Source of the DNA: Conexibacter woesei Iso977N
Lineage (GTDB): Bacteria > Actinomycetota > Thermoleophilia > Solirubrobacterales > Solirubrobacteraceae
Assembly: GCF_000424625.1 (NCBI RefSeq)
Contig: NZ_AUKG01000003.1
Coordinates: 310,001-374,000, forward strand
Direction of reading: 5' to 3'
Length of the DNA: 64,000 nucleotides
The position numbers and the translations under genes are program-made. Below the pieces are notes generated by a model. That model searched no databases. It saw only the letters and a list, made by a program, of their open reading frames with translations, and was not told where the DNA came from. Below are positions 43,129 to 52,269 of this stretch, in pieces. The number at the start of each line of letters is the position of its first letter. Position 1 is the stretch's first letter.

Positions 43129-43224
43129 GCCCAGGATTCGAGCACCCCGGCGGCGGGCCGTCATCACCCGCCACGGGTGAGTAACGCAAACCGGCGCTCC
43201 GGGCGCCGGTGCATCAGGCGCCGC

Positions 43225-43479
43225 CTAGTGGTCGTCTTCGACCGGCGGGATCTGCCTACGCAGGCGCTCGCGCGCCGCGTCGAGATCCAGCGCCAGGGGC
43301 GACGCGGGCCGCTTGGCGGCCGTGGGCACGTCGGTGTGCAGCCAGGACGGCGTCTCGCCGTCGCCGACGACCGGGACGATCGTGGTCGGCGCGTCGGGGC
43401 GCACGCGGCGCCGGCGGCGGCGGGGCTGGGAGCCCTCGCCGGTCGCCGGCGCCTCGCGGCGGAACTTCGGGACCTTCAA
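43225..43479 (-). CDS. Small basic protein downstream of the succinate dehydrogenase genes
   Basis: An 84-residue protein with a basic arginine cluster (PRRRRRRVRPD) and a C-terminal helix (LALDLDAARERLRRQI). Starts at TTG 43479 with GAGG upstream, 15 nt after the HdrB-like stop, so it is probably the last gene of the sdh operon. No family is recognised. Confidence 0.55.
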   Translation of the reverse strand: MKVPKFRREAPATGEGSQPRRRRRRVRPDAPTTIVPVVGDGETPSWLHTDVPTAAKRPASPLALDLDAARERLRRQIPPVEDDH

Positions 43480-43494
43480 CGACCTCGTGCCCTG

Positions 43495-44406
43495 CTACGC
43501 CGGAGCGCCGACGCCGGCGATGACCGACGTCGTCCAGTCGACGACCGCGGTCGGCTTGACCACGTGGCGCTGCATGCCCAGCTCGTTGGGGTCCAGGCCG
43601 AGGGCCAGGCCGACGAGCTGCGGGAGGTGCAGCACCGGGAGGTTCAGCTCACGGCCGGCGGAGCGCTCGGCCAGCGGCTGCTGGAGATCCAGGTTGAGGT
43701 GGCACAGCGGGCAGGGCGTCACCAGGCAGTCGGCGTCGGCGTCGACCGCGTCGCCGATGTGGCGGGCGGCCTGCCTCAGCGAGACGTCCTTGTTCATGGT
43801 GATGATCGGGAAGCCGCAGCACTTGTGCGAGCCGGCGTAGTCGATCACGGTGCCGCCCAGCGCCTCGATGACGAGGCCCAGGTACGTGTCGCGCGGGTTC
43901 TCGTCGTCGATGCCCAGACGGTCGGTCGGGCGGACGATGTAGCAGCCGTAGAACGGGCCGACCTTGAGGTTGGTCAGCGGCCGCACGACGCGCTCGCGCA
44001 GCTTGTCCAGCCCGAGCTCCTCGACGAGCACCCACAAGAAGTTCTTGTTGGCGAGGCCCGCGCGGTACTCCAGGTTGTGCCTGGCCAGCGTCTGGTTGAC
44101 GACGCCGCGGTACTCGGCCGAGGCGTCCAGGCGCTCCTGGCACTCGCCCTGCGCGCCCTGGCAGGTCGAGCAGATGTTCATCATCATCTCGGCGCCTTCG
44201 ACCTGCTGGGCCAGGGCGAACGTGCGCGCGTTGAGCGTGTCCGCCAGCTCCTGGCTGTGCTCGGCGATGACGCCCGCGCCGGTGCAGCAGGCGCGGTCGA
44301 GCTCGACGAGCTCGATGTCGAGCTTCGGCGCGACCTTGGCCATGGCGCCGTGCAGCTCAGGGGTGAAGCCGCGGCTCACACAGCCGGGCCAGTAGGCGAC
44401 CTTCAT
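43495..44406 (-). CDS. HdrB-like CCG-domain subunit of succinate dehydrogenase (SdhE type)
   Basis: A 303-residue iron-sulfur protein with two CCG motifs. The first uses C9, C40-C41 and NICSTC; the second uses the GCYIV cysteine, HKCCGFP and TPCPLC. These are the heterodisulfide-reductase HdrB signature, which binds an unusual 4Fe-4S cluster. In type E succinate:quinone reductases this subunit replaces the haem membrane anchor. It follows sdhA and sdhB here, and no SdhC/SdhD anchor is found, so it probably attaches the enzyme to the membrane and passes electrons to quinone. Confidence 0.85.
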   Translation of the reverse strand: MKVAYWPGCVSRGFTPELHGAMAKVAPKLDIELVELDRACCTGAGVIAEHSQELADTLNARTFALAQQVEGAEMMMNICSTCQGAQGECQERLDASAEYRGVVNQTLARHNLEYRAGLANKNFLWVLVEELGLDKLRERVVRPLTNLKVGPFYGCYIVRPTDRLGIDDENPRDTYLGLVIEALGGTVIDYAGSHKCCGFPIITMNKDVSLRQAARHIGDAVDADADCLVTPCPLCHLNLDLQQPLAERSAGRELNLPVLHLPQLVGLALGLDPNELGMQRHVVKPTAVVDWTTSVIAGVGAPA

Positions 44407-44446
44407 CAGGCGAACCTGATCCCGGATTCGTTGTGGTAGCTGTTCA

Positions 44447-45631
44447 TCAGGCGTTGTCCTCCGCGTTCGCGTCGCCGGTGGCTTCGACGCGCTCCTCGGG
44501 ACCGCCGTTGTTGTTCTCGTCGGTCCCCGAGATGTACAGGTTGAACTCGATCCGCTCGTCGCGGCCCTCGACCTCGGCGTAGATCTCCTTGACCTCGTCG
44601 AGCGCGTCCTTCGGGATCTTGTGCCCGAAGAGCGCCTTGCCCGGCGTCACCTTCCGGCGCAGGATCGCGCGGGTGATGACGGGCAGCGAGTCGAGCAGCT
44701 CCTGGCCCGCGGCCGGGTGGAACTTGCCGAACCACGAGTTGCCGCCGTAGGAGCGCGGCAGCATCTCGGCCTCGTGCAGCAGGCCGAAGTCGTGGATCAG
44801 GGTGACGATCGTCCGCTCGTGGCGATTGCCGTTGTTGCGGTCGTTGATGTGGTGATCGTCACCGGCGCGGCGGCGCAGGCGCATGATCTGGTTCATCGGG
44901 GCGACGCCCTTCGGGCACGCCTCGATGCACTTGAAGCAGTGGGTGCAGTCGTAGATGCCGTGCGGGTCCTCGGCGAGGTCCTTGAGGCGCTCGAACTGCT
45001 GGGCGTCACGCGGGTCGCCGACGAAGCGGTAGGCCTTCGCGAGGGCGGCCGGGCCGATGAACAGCGGGTCGACCTCCATCGCGAGGCAGTCCGACACGCA
45101 GGCGCCGCACTGGATGCAGGCCATCGTCTGCGTGATGTCCACCATCGACTCGCGGTCGACGATGTACTCGCGCTCGGGGATCGGCTCCTTGTTGATGAGC
45201 CACGGCGTGACGCGCTGGACCTTCTTCCAGTGGACGGCGTCCATGTCCACGATCAAGTCCTTGATGACGGGCATGTTGCCCATCGGCTCGATCTCGATGA
45301 CGCCGTCCTTGGACGTGCGCTTGGCCTTGTCGAGGTGCGTGTGGCACGCGAGCCCCGGCTGGCCGTTGATCCGCACGCCGCAGGAGCCGCAGATCGCGGC
45401 CTTGCAGGAGCAGCGGATGCCGATCGAGCCGTCGAAGCGGCCCTTGGCCTGGAGGATGCCCTCGAGCACGGAGCGGTGGGGCTCCAGCTCGATGGTGTGC
45501 TCGACCCAGTACGGCGCGTCGCCGGTCTCCGGGTCGTAGCGGCGGATCCGCAGCGTGAACGGCTCGGAGTGGTCCGAGTGCTCGGGCTTGCTCTGGATGT
45601 CTTCGGTGGGGCTGAGGGGTTCAGCGGCCAT
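44447..45631 (-). CDS. sdhB: Succinate dehydrogenase iron-sulfur subunit, type E-like
   Basis: A 394-residue protein, longer than the usual 240. The 2Fe-2S ligands are in [12 protein letters not shown] plus a later Cys. The first 4Fe-4S cluster has [11 protein letters not shown]. The third site reads [14 protein letters not shown], with an additional cysteine where classical SdhB has a hydrophobic residue, so a 4Fe-4S cluster probably replaces the 3Fe-4S one. A 130-residue C-terminal extension follows. It starts 3 nt after the sdhA stop and precedes the HdrB-like subunit. Confidence 0.92.
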   Translation of the reverse strand: MAAEPLSPTEDIQSKPEHSDHSEPFTLRIRRYDPETGDAPYWVEHTIELEPHRSVLEGILQAKGRFDGSIGIRCSCKAAICGSCGVRINGQPGLACHTHLDKAKRTSKDGVIEIEPMGNMPVIKDLIVDMDAVHWKKVQRVTPWLINKEPIPEREYIVDRESMVDITQTMACIQCGACVSDCLAMEVDPLFIGPAALAKAYRFVGDPRDAQQFERLKDLAEDPHGIYDCTHCFKCIEACPKGVAPMNQIMRLRRRAGDDHHINDRNNGNRHERTIVTLIHDFGLLHEAEMLPRSYGGNSWFGKFHPAAGQELLDSLPVITRAILRRKVTPGKALFGHKIPKDALDEVKEIYAEVEGRDERIEFNLYISGTDENNNGGPEERVEATGDANAEDNA

Positions 45632-45634
45632 GGC

Positions 45635-47332
45635 CTAGTACTTCCGTTCTTCGGGTTGCCACTGGGTGATGGTCACCGGGGAGTACCCGACGACCGGTGT
45701 TCCGTCCCCGTCGCGCGACAGGGTGATGTGCTTCTGCCACTCGTCGTCGTTGCGGTCGGGGAAGTCCACGCGGAACTGGGCCCCGCGCGACTCCTTGCGC
45801 TCGATCGCGCCGATGACGGTGCACTCCGCGCAGTCGAGCATGTAGCCGAGCTCGAGGGCGCCGAGGACGTCCTGGTTGAAGACCGTGCCCTTGTCGTCGA
45901 CGTAGGCGGTCTTCGCCTCCTCCTTCAGGCGGCGGACGACGTCGAGCGCGTGCTCGAGGCCGTCCTGCGTCCGGAAGACGGCGACGTTCTTGTTCATCTC
46001 GGTGCCGAGCTCGTCCTTGATCTCGGAGATCCGGCGGCCGGTCTTCTCGCGGGCGATGATCCCGTCGATCATGCCCTGCTCGTCGTTCAGGCGGGCCTGA
46101 CCTTGAGCCTTGGGCATCGGCATGCCGGCCGCGCGGGCGGCGGCGTGCTCGCCGGCGCGGCGGCCGAAGATGAGCGTGTCGAGGAGGCTGTTGGCGCCGA
46201 GGCGGTTGCCGCCGTGGACCGAGACGCAGGCGACCTCGCCCGCGGCGTAGAGGCCCGAGATCGGGGTCGCGCCGTCGACGTCGGTCTTGACGCCGCCCAT
46301 GATGTAGTGCTGGCCCGGGCGGATCAGGATCGGCTCGCGCGTGATGTCGACGCCGGCGAAGTCCTTGCCGATGTTGACGATCTCGCGCAGCGCCTCGAGC
46401 GTACGCTTGCGCGGCACGACCGTGACGTCGAGGTAGATGCCGACGCCGCCGGGGCCGACGCCGCGGCCCTCGTTGATCTCGGTCTGCTCGGCGCGGGAGA
46501 CGACGTCGCGGGACGCCAGCTCCATCTTGTTCGGCGCGTACTTCTCCATGAAGCGCTCGCCGTTGGAGTTCAGGAGGTGCGCGCCCTCGCCGCGGGCGCC
46601 CTCGGTGATGAGGAAGCCGTTCTCGACCAGGCACGTGGGGTGGTACTGGACCATCTCCATGTCCATGAGCGGCGCGCCGAGGCGGAAGGCCTGGGCGATG
46701 CCGTCACCGGTGCAGATCAGGCCGTTGGTGGTCGGCTTGAACGCTTGACCGACACCGCCGGTCGCGAGGATCACGTTCTTGGCCGTGAACTCCTGGAGCT
46801 CGCCGGTGCGGATGTCGCGCGCGATGCAGCCGGAGACGGCGCCGGACTCGTCCTGGAGGAGGTGGGTGGTGAACCACTCCTCGTAGCGGTCGACGGTCTC
46901 GTGGTGCTTCATCAGCTGCTCGTACAGGACGTGCAGGATCGCCTGGCCGGTGATGTCGGCGACGTAGGCGGTGCGCTTCATCGACGCGCCACCGAACGCC
47001 CGGAGGTCCATCTGACCGGTCTCGTTGCGGTGGAACGTGACGCCGATGTGCTCGAGGTGCATGACCTCGTGGGGCGCTTCGCGGCACATGACCTCGATCG
47101 CGTCCTGGTCACCGATGAAGTCGGAGCCCTTGACGGTGTCGTAGGCGTGCGAGCGCCAGTCGTCGGCGGGGTTGATGGCGGCGTTGATGCCACCGGCGGC
47201 GGCGACCGAGTGCGAGCGGACCGGGTGGACCTTGCTCATGATCGCCACCGACGCTCCGGCCTCGGCGGCGGCCAGTGCGGCCCGCTGGCCGGCGAGGCCG
47301 GCGCCGAGGATGAGGACGTCGTGTGCAGGCAT
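45635..47332 (-). CDS. sdhA: Succinate dehydrogenase flavoprotein subunit
   Basis: A 565-residue FAD subunit oxidising succinate to fumarate. FAD fold LILGAGLAGQRAALAAAEAG (residues 6-25), the flavin-attachment His in VRSHSVAAAGG, the substrate loop HPTCLVENGFLITEGARGEG, and HYIMGGVKTD and GEVACVSVHGGNRLGANSL are all present. ATG 47332 gives the standard N-terminus; the longer frame has no homology. First gene of the sdhA-sdhB-HdrB-like operon; the 73-bp gap upstream holds a TATAGA box on the minus strand. Confidence 0.95.
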   Translation of the reverse strand: MPAHDVLILGAGLAGQRAALAAAEAGASVAIMSKVHPVRSHSVAAAGGINAAINPADDWRSHAYDTVKGSDFIGDQDAIEVMCREAPHEVMHLEHIGVTFHRNETGQMDLRAFGGASMKRTAYVADITGQAILHVLYEQLMKHHETVDRYEEWFTTHLLQDESGAVSGCIARDIRTGELQEFTAKNVILATGGVGQAFKPTTNGLICTGDGIAQAFRLGAPLMDMEMVQYHPTCLVENGFLITEGARGEGAHLLNSNGERFMEKYAPNKMELASRDVVSRAEQTEINEGRGVGPGGVGIYLDVTVVPRKRTLEALREIVNIGKDFAGVDITREPILIRPGQHYIMGGVKTDVDGATPISGLYAAGEVACVSVHGGNRLGANSLLDTLIFGRRAGEHAAARAAGMPMPKAQGQARLNDEQGMIDGIIAREKTGRRISEIKDELGTEMNKNVAVFRTQDGLEHALDVVRRLKEEAKTAYVDDKGTVFNQDVLGALELGYMLDCAECTVIGAIERKESRGAQFRVDFPDRNDDEWQKHITLSRDGDGTPVVGYSPVTITQWQPEERKY

Positions 47333-47405
47333 GTATGCGGCTCTTCGTTCTCGAAAGTTCGGGGCCCGGGACTCTATAGGTCGAGGGTGTTCGGGCTCCC
47401 TTACG

Positions 47406-48806
47406 TCATGGGGTACGCGCCAGCGCGCGGACGAGAGCACGTACAGCGTGAGGCGCGGAGGGCTCCGGGAGGTTGGCGTAGCCGAGCACGAGGCCGGTGC
47501 GGCCGGGGGCGCGGAGGGGTTCGCAGGCGACGCCTTCGTGCGCGGCGCGTTGTGCGATGTCGTCCTCGTGCGCGCCGGGCGGGAGGGCGAGCACGGCGAA
47601 GAGGCCCGCCGCTGCGCCGCGTACCTGCAGGGCGGGGAGCTGTTCTTCGAGCTGCGCGAGCAGCGCGGCGCGGCGCTTGGCGTAGCGCAGGCGCTGCCGG
47701 CGGAGGTGGCGGTCGACCTCGCCGCGCTCGATCAGGTCGGCGAGCGCGAGCTGGTCCAGCGTGGGGGGTGTTCCGGCCGGCGAGGCGGGGTCGTCGTCCT
47801 GCAATTCCGCTGTCAGGCCGGACGGAAGGACGAGCCAGCCGAGCCGGAGCGCGGGGGCCAGCGACTTGCTCGCCGAGCCCGCGTGGATCGTGAGGTCCGG
47901 CGCGAGGCCCTGGATCGACCCGATCGGCTGGCGGTCGTAGCGGAACTCGGCGTCGTAGTCGTCCTCGAGCAGGTACGCGCCGTGCGCGCGGGCGTACGCG
48001 ACGAGCGCCGCTCGGCGCTCCGGGTGAAGCACGGCGCCCGTCGGGAACTGGTGGGCGGGGGTGACGGCGACCACGTCGACGTCGCGGAGCCGGTCCGGGC
48101 GCAGCCCGTCGTCGTCGGTGGGCGTCGGGACCGCCTCCAACCCCGCGGCCTCGGCGCTCCGGGCGATCCGCCACCAGCCCGGATCCTCGACCGCGACGCG
48201 CCGCGCGCCGCGCGCCCGCAGCATCCGCCAGACCAGCGGCAGCGCGTCGCGCAAGCCGCCCGTGATCAGCACCTGCTCCGGTCCGGCGACGACGCCTCGG
48301 CGCCGCGCCAGCCAGCCCACGAGCGCGGTGCGCAGCTCTTGCTCGCCCCGGCGGTCGCCGTACCCCAGCCGCTCGTCGGGGAGCGTCCGCAGAACGCGGG
48401 TGAGCGCCTGCAGCCAGGCCTGCCGCGGGAACCCGTCGGTGCTGGGGAGCGACGGGCGCATGTCATACAACAACCCGTCCATCTCGCCGCTGCCGCCGGC
48501 GCGCGAGCGGTGCAGCGGGCGGTCGCCGGGGAGCGGGCGTGGCTGGTCGGCCGCGGTCGCTCCGCCCGCCGCGACGCGGGTCCCGCCGCCGCGGCGGGTG
48601 TCGAGGTAGCCCTCGGCGGCGAGCTGGGCGTAGGCCTCGACGACGACGCCGCGGGACACGCCGAGCTCGGTCGCCAGCGCGCGGGTGGCGGGCAGGCGGG
48701 TTCCGGGGGCGAGGCGGCCGGAGCGGACCGCGTCCCGCAGCGCGTGCTCGGCGCGGGCGCGCAGCGAGCGGCCCGGGGCGGTGTCGAGGTCGAGGTGCAG
48801 GTCCAT
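47406..48806 (-). CDS. MocR/PdxR-type GntR regulator with aminotransferase domain
   Basis: 466 residues. The N-terminal GntR winged helix (ALRDAVRSGRLAPGTRLPAT, then LGVSRGVVVEAYAQL) is followed by a fold-type I aminotransferase domain with the PLP lysine in GSASKSLAPALRLGW. Such regulators sense pyridoxal phosphate or bind an amino-group ligand. It is divergent from an FMN/PPOX-type oxidase gene, a common pairing in B6-related control. ATG 48806 is chosen since the protein then starts MDLHLDLD. Confidence 0.9.
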   Translation of the reverse strand: MDLHLDLDTAPGRSLRARAEHALRDAVRSGRLAPGTRLPATRALATELGVSRGVVVEAYAQLAAEGYLDTRRGGGTRVAAGGATAADQPRPLPGDRPLHRSRAGGSGEMDGLLYDMRPSLPSTDGFPRQAWLQALTRVLRTLPDERLGYGDRRGEQELRTALVGWLARRRGVVAGPEQVLITGGLRDALPLVWRMLRARGARRVAVEDPGWWRIARSAEAAGLEAVPTPTDDDGLRPDRLRDVDVVAVTPAHQFPTGAVLHPERRAALVAYARAHGAYLLEDDYDAEFRYDRQPIGSIQGLAPDLTIHAGSASKSLAPALRLGWLVLPSGLTAELQDDDPASPAGTPPTLDQLALADLIERGEVDRHLRRQRLRYAKRRAALLAQLEEQLPALQVRGAAAGLFAVLALPPGAHEDDIAQRAAHEGVACEPLRAPGRTGLVLGYANLPEPSAPHAVRALVRALARTP

Positions 48807-48853
48807 TTGGCCCCATCTTGGCACACCATGTTGGTCCTGGATCAAGGGCCAAA
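48806..48853. promoter_or_regulatory. Inverted repeat between MocR and PPOX genes
   Basis: TTTGGCCC at 48806-48813 and GGGCCAAA at 48846-48853, 32 bp apart, overlap both divergent promoters. TTGG also recurs between them (TTGGCAC, TTGGTCC). A MocR dimer with domain-swapped wings could bridge such spaced sites. Confidence 0.5.
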
Positions 48854-48874
48854 TCGGTCTTACGGTCTGGGGCC

Positions 48875-49546
48875 ATGGCCCGCTCCTTCTCCCCAGCTCC
48901 GTCCGACCGCGTCCGGGTCCGGCGTGCGCCGGCGCGCGCGGACTACGACCGCGCGACGATCGACGCGATCCTCGACGAGGCGCTCGTCGCGCACCTCGGG
49001 TTCGCGGTCGACGGCCAGCCCTACGTCATCCCGACGCTGCACGCGCGGGTCGGCGACGAGGTCTACATCCACGGCTCGACCGCGTCGCGGATGGTCCGGA
49101 CGACCGGTGCCGGCGTCGGCTGCTGCCTGACCGCGACGCTGATCGATGGCCTCGTCCTCGCACGCTCGGCGTTCAACCACTCCATGAACTACCGGTCGGC
49201 CGTCGTGCTCGGCGAGGCGCGGTTGGTCGAGGGCGACGACGAGCGCATGGCCGCGCTGGAGGCCTTCACCGAGCGCCTGATCCCCGGCCGCTGGTCCGAA
49301 TGCCGCCCACCATCACGCCAGGAGCTCAAAGGCACCCAGATCCTGGCCCTCCACCTCGACGAGTCCTCCGCGAAGGTCCGCGACGGCGGCCCCAACGACG
49401 AACCCGAGGACTACACCTTGGACCACTGGGCCGGCGTCCTCCCACTCCGCCTGGTCCCAGGCGAGCTGGAGCCCGACACCAAGCTCCGCCCCGGCATCCC
49501 GGTCCCCGAGTCCGTGATCGACTGGACCGCCGCCCGTCGCCCCTAG
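48875..49546 (+). CDS. Pyridoxamine 5'-phosphate oxidase family protein (FMN split barrel)
   Basis: A 223-residue flavin-binding split-barrel protein. Sequence features: LVAHLGFAVDGQPYVIPTLH near residue 40, DEVYIHGSTASRM, and FNHSMNYRSAVVLGEARLVE. The length and C-terminal tail (WAGVLPLRLVPGE) match the large actinobacterial PPOX-like group rather than PdxH. It is probably the target of the divergent MocR regulator. The actual substrate is unknown. Confidence 0.85.
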   Translation: MARSFSPAPSDRVRVRRAPARADYDRATIDAILDEALVAHLGFAVDGQPYVIPTLHARVGDEVYIHGSTASRMVRTTGAGVGCCLTATLIDGLVLARSAFNHSMNYRSAVVLGEARLVEGDDERMAALEAFTERLIPGRWSECRPPSRQELKGTQILALHLDESSAKVRDGGPNDEPEDYTLDHWAGVLPLRLVPGELEPDTKLRPGIPVPESVIDWTAARRP

Positions 49547-49602
49547 GCACCGGCGGCCAGCTGGCTCTTGAGCAGCGCAGAGCGCTACGCGATGCTCAGC
49601 GC

Positions 49603-50163
49603 ATGCGATCCCTGCGCCCCGTCATCCTCGCCGCCGCGCTGCTCGTCGTCGCCGCGCCCGGCGCGACCGCGCTGCAATGGAATCCTCAGAGCACCGTGAC
49701 GGGGCCGTTCTCCGGCGTCAAGACGCTGTCGGTCGGCGGCATCTCGGTCAGCTGCACGATCGGCGGGAACATCGTCGCGAGCGGCGCCATCGCGGTCACG
49801 ACCGACGCGACCGGCAGGAACGCGCCGCCGACGTGGAGCGCCTGCAGCAGCACGATCGCGGGGTCGAGCTGCGCCACGTCGTCGTCGCCCTGGACCTTCA
49901 CGGCGACGAGCACGACGACGGTCACCGAGTCGCCGGTCAACTTCGTCATGAAGGTCGGCGGTTGCACGACGCCGCTGTGCACGATCACCGTCAGCGGCGC
50001 GTCGATCGCCGGCAACGGCTGGAGCAACACGACGCACGCGATCACCGAGAGTCCCACGGCGAGGGTGACGGTCTCCGTCTCCGGCAGCATCCTCTGCCCG
50101 AGGGCGACGAGCGGGACGCTCACCGGGACGATCGCGTTCCCCGCGACCGTGACGATCACCTAG
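49603..50163 (+). CDS. Secreted Thr/Ser-rich protein
   Basis: A 186-residue exported protein: signal peptide (ILAAALLVVAAPGATA) followed by a small beta-rich body rich in Thr and Ser with about seven cysteines that could form disulfides. No recognised family. The ATG at 49603 is the only start giving a signal peptide. It converges with the M50 protease gene, overlapping by 4 nt. Confidence 0.65.
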   Translation: MRSLRPVILAAALLVVAAPGATALQWNPQSTVTGPFSGVKTLSVGGISVSCTIGGNIVASGAIAVTTDATGRNAPPTWSACSSTIAGSSCATSSSPWTFTATSTTTVTESPVNFVMKVGGCTTPLCTITVSGASIAGNGWSNTTHAITESPTARVTVSVSGSILCPRATSGTLTGTIAFPATVTIT

Positions 50164-51317
50164 ACGCTGGCGGCGAGCGCGCGGCGGACGCGGTCCAGCG
50201 TCAGCAGGCCGCAGAGGCGGCCTTCGGCGTCCACCACCGCCAGCGCGCCGAAGGAGCGCAGCGGCTCGGACGCGAGCAGCGACTCGAGCGGTGCGTCGCG
50301 GGCGACCGAGACGAGGTCGCCTTCGCCGGTCTTCAGCAGCTCGTCGGCGCGCAGCGCGGGGTGGCCGCCGGCGACGGCGGACTCCACCATGTCCTGGCGC
50401 AGCAACCCCACCAACAACCCGGCGGTGTCGATGACCGGGAACCACGGGAGCCGGTAGCGCAGGAAGAACTCGTCCTGGGCGGCGAGCGCGGTCGTGTCGC
50501 GCGGCACGGCGACCGGGTCGTTGTCCATCAGGTCGCCCGCGGTCACGCCCTCGATCCGCTCGGCGAACTGCGAGGACACGACCGCGCTGCTCGCGCCCTG
50601 CGACAGGAACCACCCGAGGATCCCGAGCCAGAGCCCGTCGGCGGCGTCGCCGGTCGCCAGCAGGTAGACGCCGAAGCCGATCAAGATGTATGAGAAGCCC
50701 TGCCCGAGGCGGCCGGCGAAGCGGGTGGCGCGGTTGCGGTCGCCGGTGATCTTCCAGGCGATCGAGCGGGCGATCCGCCCGCCGTCGAGCGGGAAGCCTG
50801 GCACGAGGTTGAACACCAACAACCCGAAGTTCACGAGCGCCAGCCACGCGGCGAGCGCCAACCCCGGGGAGGAGTCGACGACGTCGCCCGCCAGGTTGTC
50901 GCCCAGGTTCGCGTGCGAGAAGATCGCCACGGCGACCACGCCGATCACGGTCAGGACCAAGGTCACGAACGGCCCGGCGGCGGCGATCCGGAACTCCTCA
51001 CCCGGCGACTCGCTGTCGCGCGAGAGCTTCGCGAGGCCGCCGAAGACCCACAGGTCGATGCCGAGCACCTCGATGCCGTTGCGCCGCGCGACGACCGCGT
51101 GGCCCAGCTCGTGCAGGGCGATCGAGAGGAAGAACAGCACCGCGCCGGCGACGGCCGTCGCGTAGGTGGTGGTGTCGCTCGCGCCGGGCAGCTCGTCGGT
51201 GAAGCGCGCCGACAGCCACCAGATCATCAGGAACAGGAAGATGAACCAGCCGGGGCTGGCACCGATCCGGATTCCGAAGACGCGGGCGAGTTGCGTCGAT
51301 CCACCTGAGCGGAACAT
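50160..51317 (-). CDS. Site-2 (M50) zinc metalloprotease with CBS domains
   Basis: A 385-residue intramembrane protease. Zinc ligands H69, E70 and H73 in HELGH, and the distal Asp in LVPGFPLDGGRI. About six helices fill residues 20-240. The C-terminal 130 residues are two CBS modules (VTAGDLMDNDPVAVPRD, ALRADELLKTGEGDLV), which in relatives bind adenosine nucleotides. The target is unknown. ATG 51317 is preferred (51326 possible). Its start is only 17 bp from the divergent aat start. Confidence 0.9.
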   Translation of the reverse strand: MFRSGGSTQLARVFGIRIGASPGWFIFLFLMIWWLSARFTDELPGASDTTTYATAVAGAVLFFLSIALHELGHAVVARRNGIEVLGIDLWVFGGLAKLSRDSESPGEEFRIAAAGPFVTLVLTVIGVVAVAIFSHANLGDNLAGDVVDSSPGLALAAWLALVNFGLLVFNLVPGFPLDGGRIARSIAWKITGDRNRATRFAGRLGQGFSYILIGFGVYLLATGDAADGLWLGILGWFLSQGASSAVVSSQFAERIEGVTAGDLMDNDPVAVPRDTTALAAQDEFFLRYRLPWFPVIDTAGLLVGLLRQDMVESAVAGGHPALRADELLKTGEGDLVSVARDAPLESLLASEPLRSFGALAVVDAEGRLCGLLTLDRVRRALAASV

Positions 51318-51334
51318 CCGGCACATTGTGACGC

Positions 51335-51913
51335 GTGGACCACCACGCCATCCTCGGTCTCTACGCGCAGGGCCTGTTCCCGATGGACGACGACGACTCC
51401 GCGGAGCTTCCGTGGTGGGTCGCGGACCCGCGGACGGTGCTCCCGCTGGACGACGCGTCCCGGGCCGCGCTGCGGCGCCGCGTGCGCCGTTCGCTGCGCG
51501 CCCGCGACGACTGGGAGCTGCGGATCTCCGCGGCGTTCGACGAGGTGATCGAGCACTGCGGGCGCCCGCGCGCGCCCGGCGACGGCGTGTGGCTGACGCC
51601 GCGGATGCACCAGCTGTACCGGGTGCTGCACGCGGCCGGGCACGCGCAGACGTTCGAGATCTGGGCCGACGGGAGGCTCGCCGCCGGGCTGATCGCGGTG
51701 ACGCTGGGGCGTGCCGCGATGCTCGAGTCGATGTGGCACCGCGTGCCGCACGCCGGGAACGTGCTGGTGAGCGCGACGCTCGACGCGCTCGCGCGGGCCG
51801 GCGCCACGCTGTGCGACATCCAGACCTCGACGCCGCACACGCTGCGCCTCGGCGCCGTCGAGATCCCGCGCGAGGAGTACGAGCGGCGCCTCGCCGACGC
51901 GCTCCGGTGGTGA
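51335..51913 (+). CDS. aat: Leucyl/phenylalanyl-tRNA-protein transferase
   Basis: A 192-residue enzyme that adds Leu or Phe to proteins with N-terminal Lys or Arg, marking them for ClpAP-type degradation. GLYAQGLFPMDD, WWVADPRTVLPLD, DGVWLTPRMHQLY, HAQTFEIWADGRLAAGL, MLESMWHRV and DIQTSTPHTLRLGAVEIPRE follow the family in order. It starts with GTG 51335, without a Shine-Dalgarno sequence, so leaderless translation is likely. Confidence 0.93.
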   Translation: MDHHAILGLYAQGLFPMDDDDSAELPWWVADPRTVLPLDDASRAALRRRVRRSLRARDDWELRISAAFDEVIEHCGRPRAPGDGVWLTPRMHQLYRVLHAAGHAQTFEIWADGRLAAGLIAVTLGRAAMLESMWHRVPHAGNVLVSATLDALARAGATLCDIQTSTPHTLRLGAVEIPREEYERRLADALRW

Positions 51914-51962
51914 CGTATCTCACAAGTTGAGCACGGATGTGCCGACTACACTTAGTGAAGTC

Positions 51963-52217
51963 ATGGACACCGGCGACCGCCTCACCTGGACGCAGCGCCG
52001 CGAGCTGGAGCGCGAGCTCTGGCTCGACGACCACCTGCGCGCGCTCGCCGAGGTCCAGCCGGAGGACCTCGACGACCCCGAGCTCCTCCGCGCGATCGAA
52101 GACCGCGCCCGCTCGCTGGCCGAGACGATCGCCAAGCTGCGCCAGATGCGCGGCGACGAGCTGGCAGTGGAACGCGAAGTGATGGCGTTCCGCGGCGAGC
52201 TCGAAGCCCTCGGCTAG
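51963..52217 (+). CDS. Small alpha-helical acidic protein
   Basis: An 84-residue highly charged protein, predicted all-helical (TWTQRRELERELWLDDHLRA, then RSLAETIAKLRQMRG). No family recognised. The ATG at 51963 is chosen; a TTG at 51927 is possible. It is 49 nt after aat in the same direction. Confidence 0.6.
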   Translation: MDTGDRLTWTQRRELERELWLDDHLRALAEVQPEDLDDPELLRAIEDRARSLAETIAKLRQMRGDELAVEREVMAFRGELEALG

Positions 52218-52269
52218 AGCGAGGCGACGCCGCGATCGCCGATGGCGACCGCGGCGGTTCGGCGTGTGG

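Noticed and set aside
44621-47893. 1090-codon plus-strand frame opposite the sdh genes
   Set aside because: Pure antisense of sdhA and sdhB, with low-complexity Val/Asp/Arg/Gly sequence. The minus-strand proteins have clear cofactor motifs.
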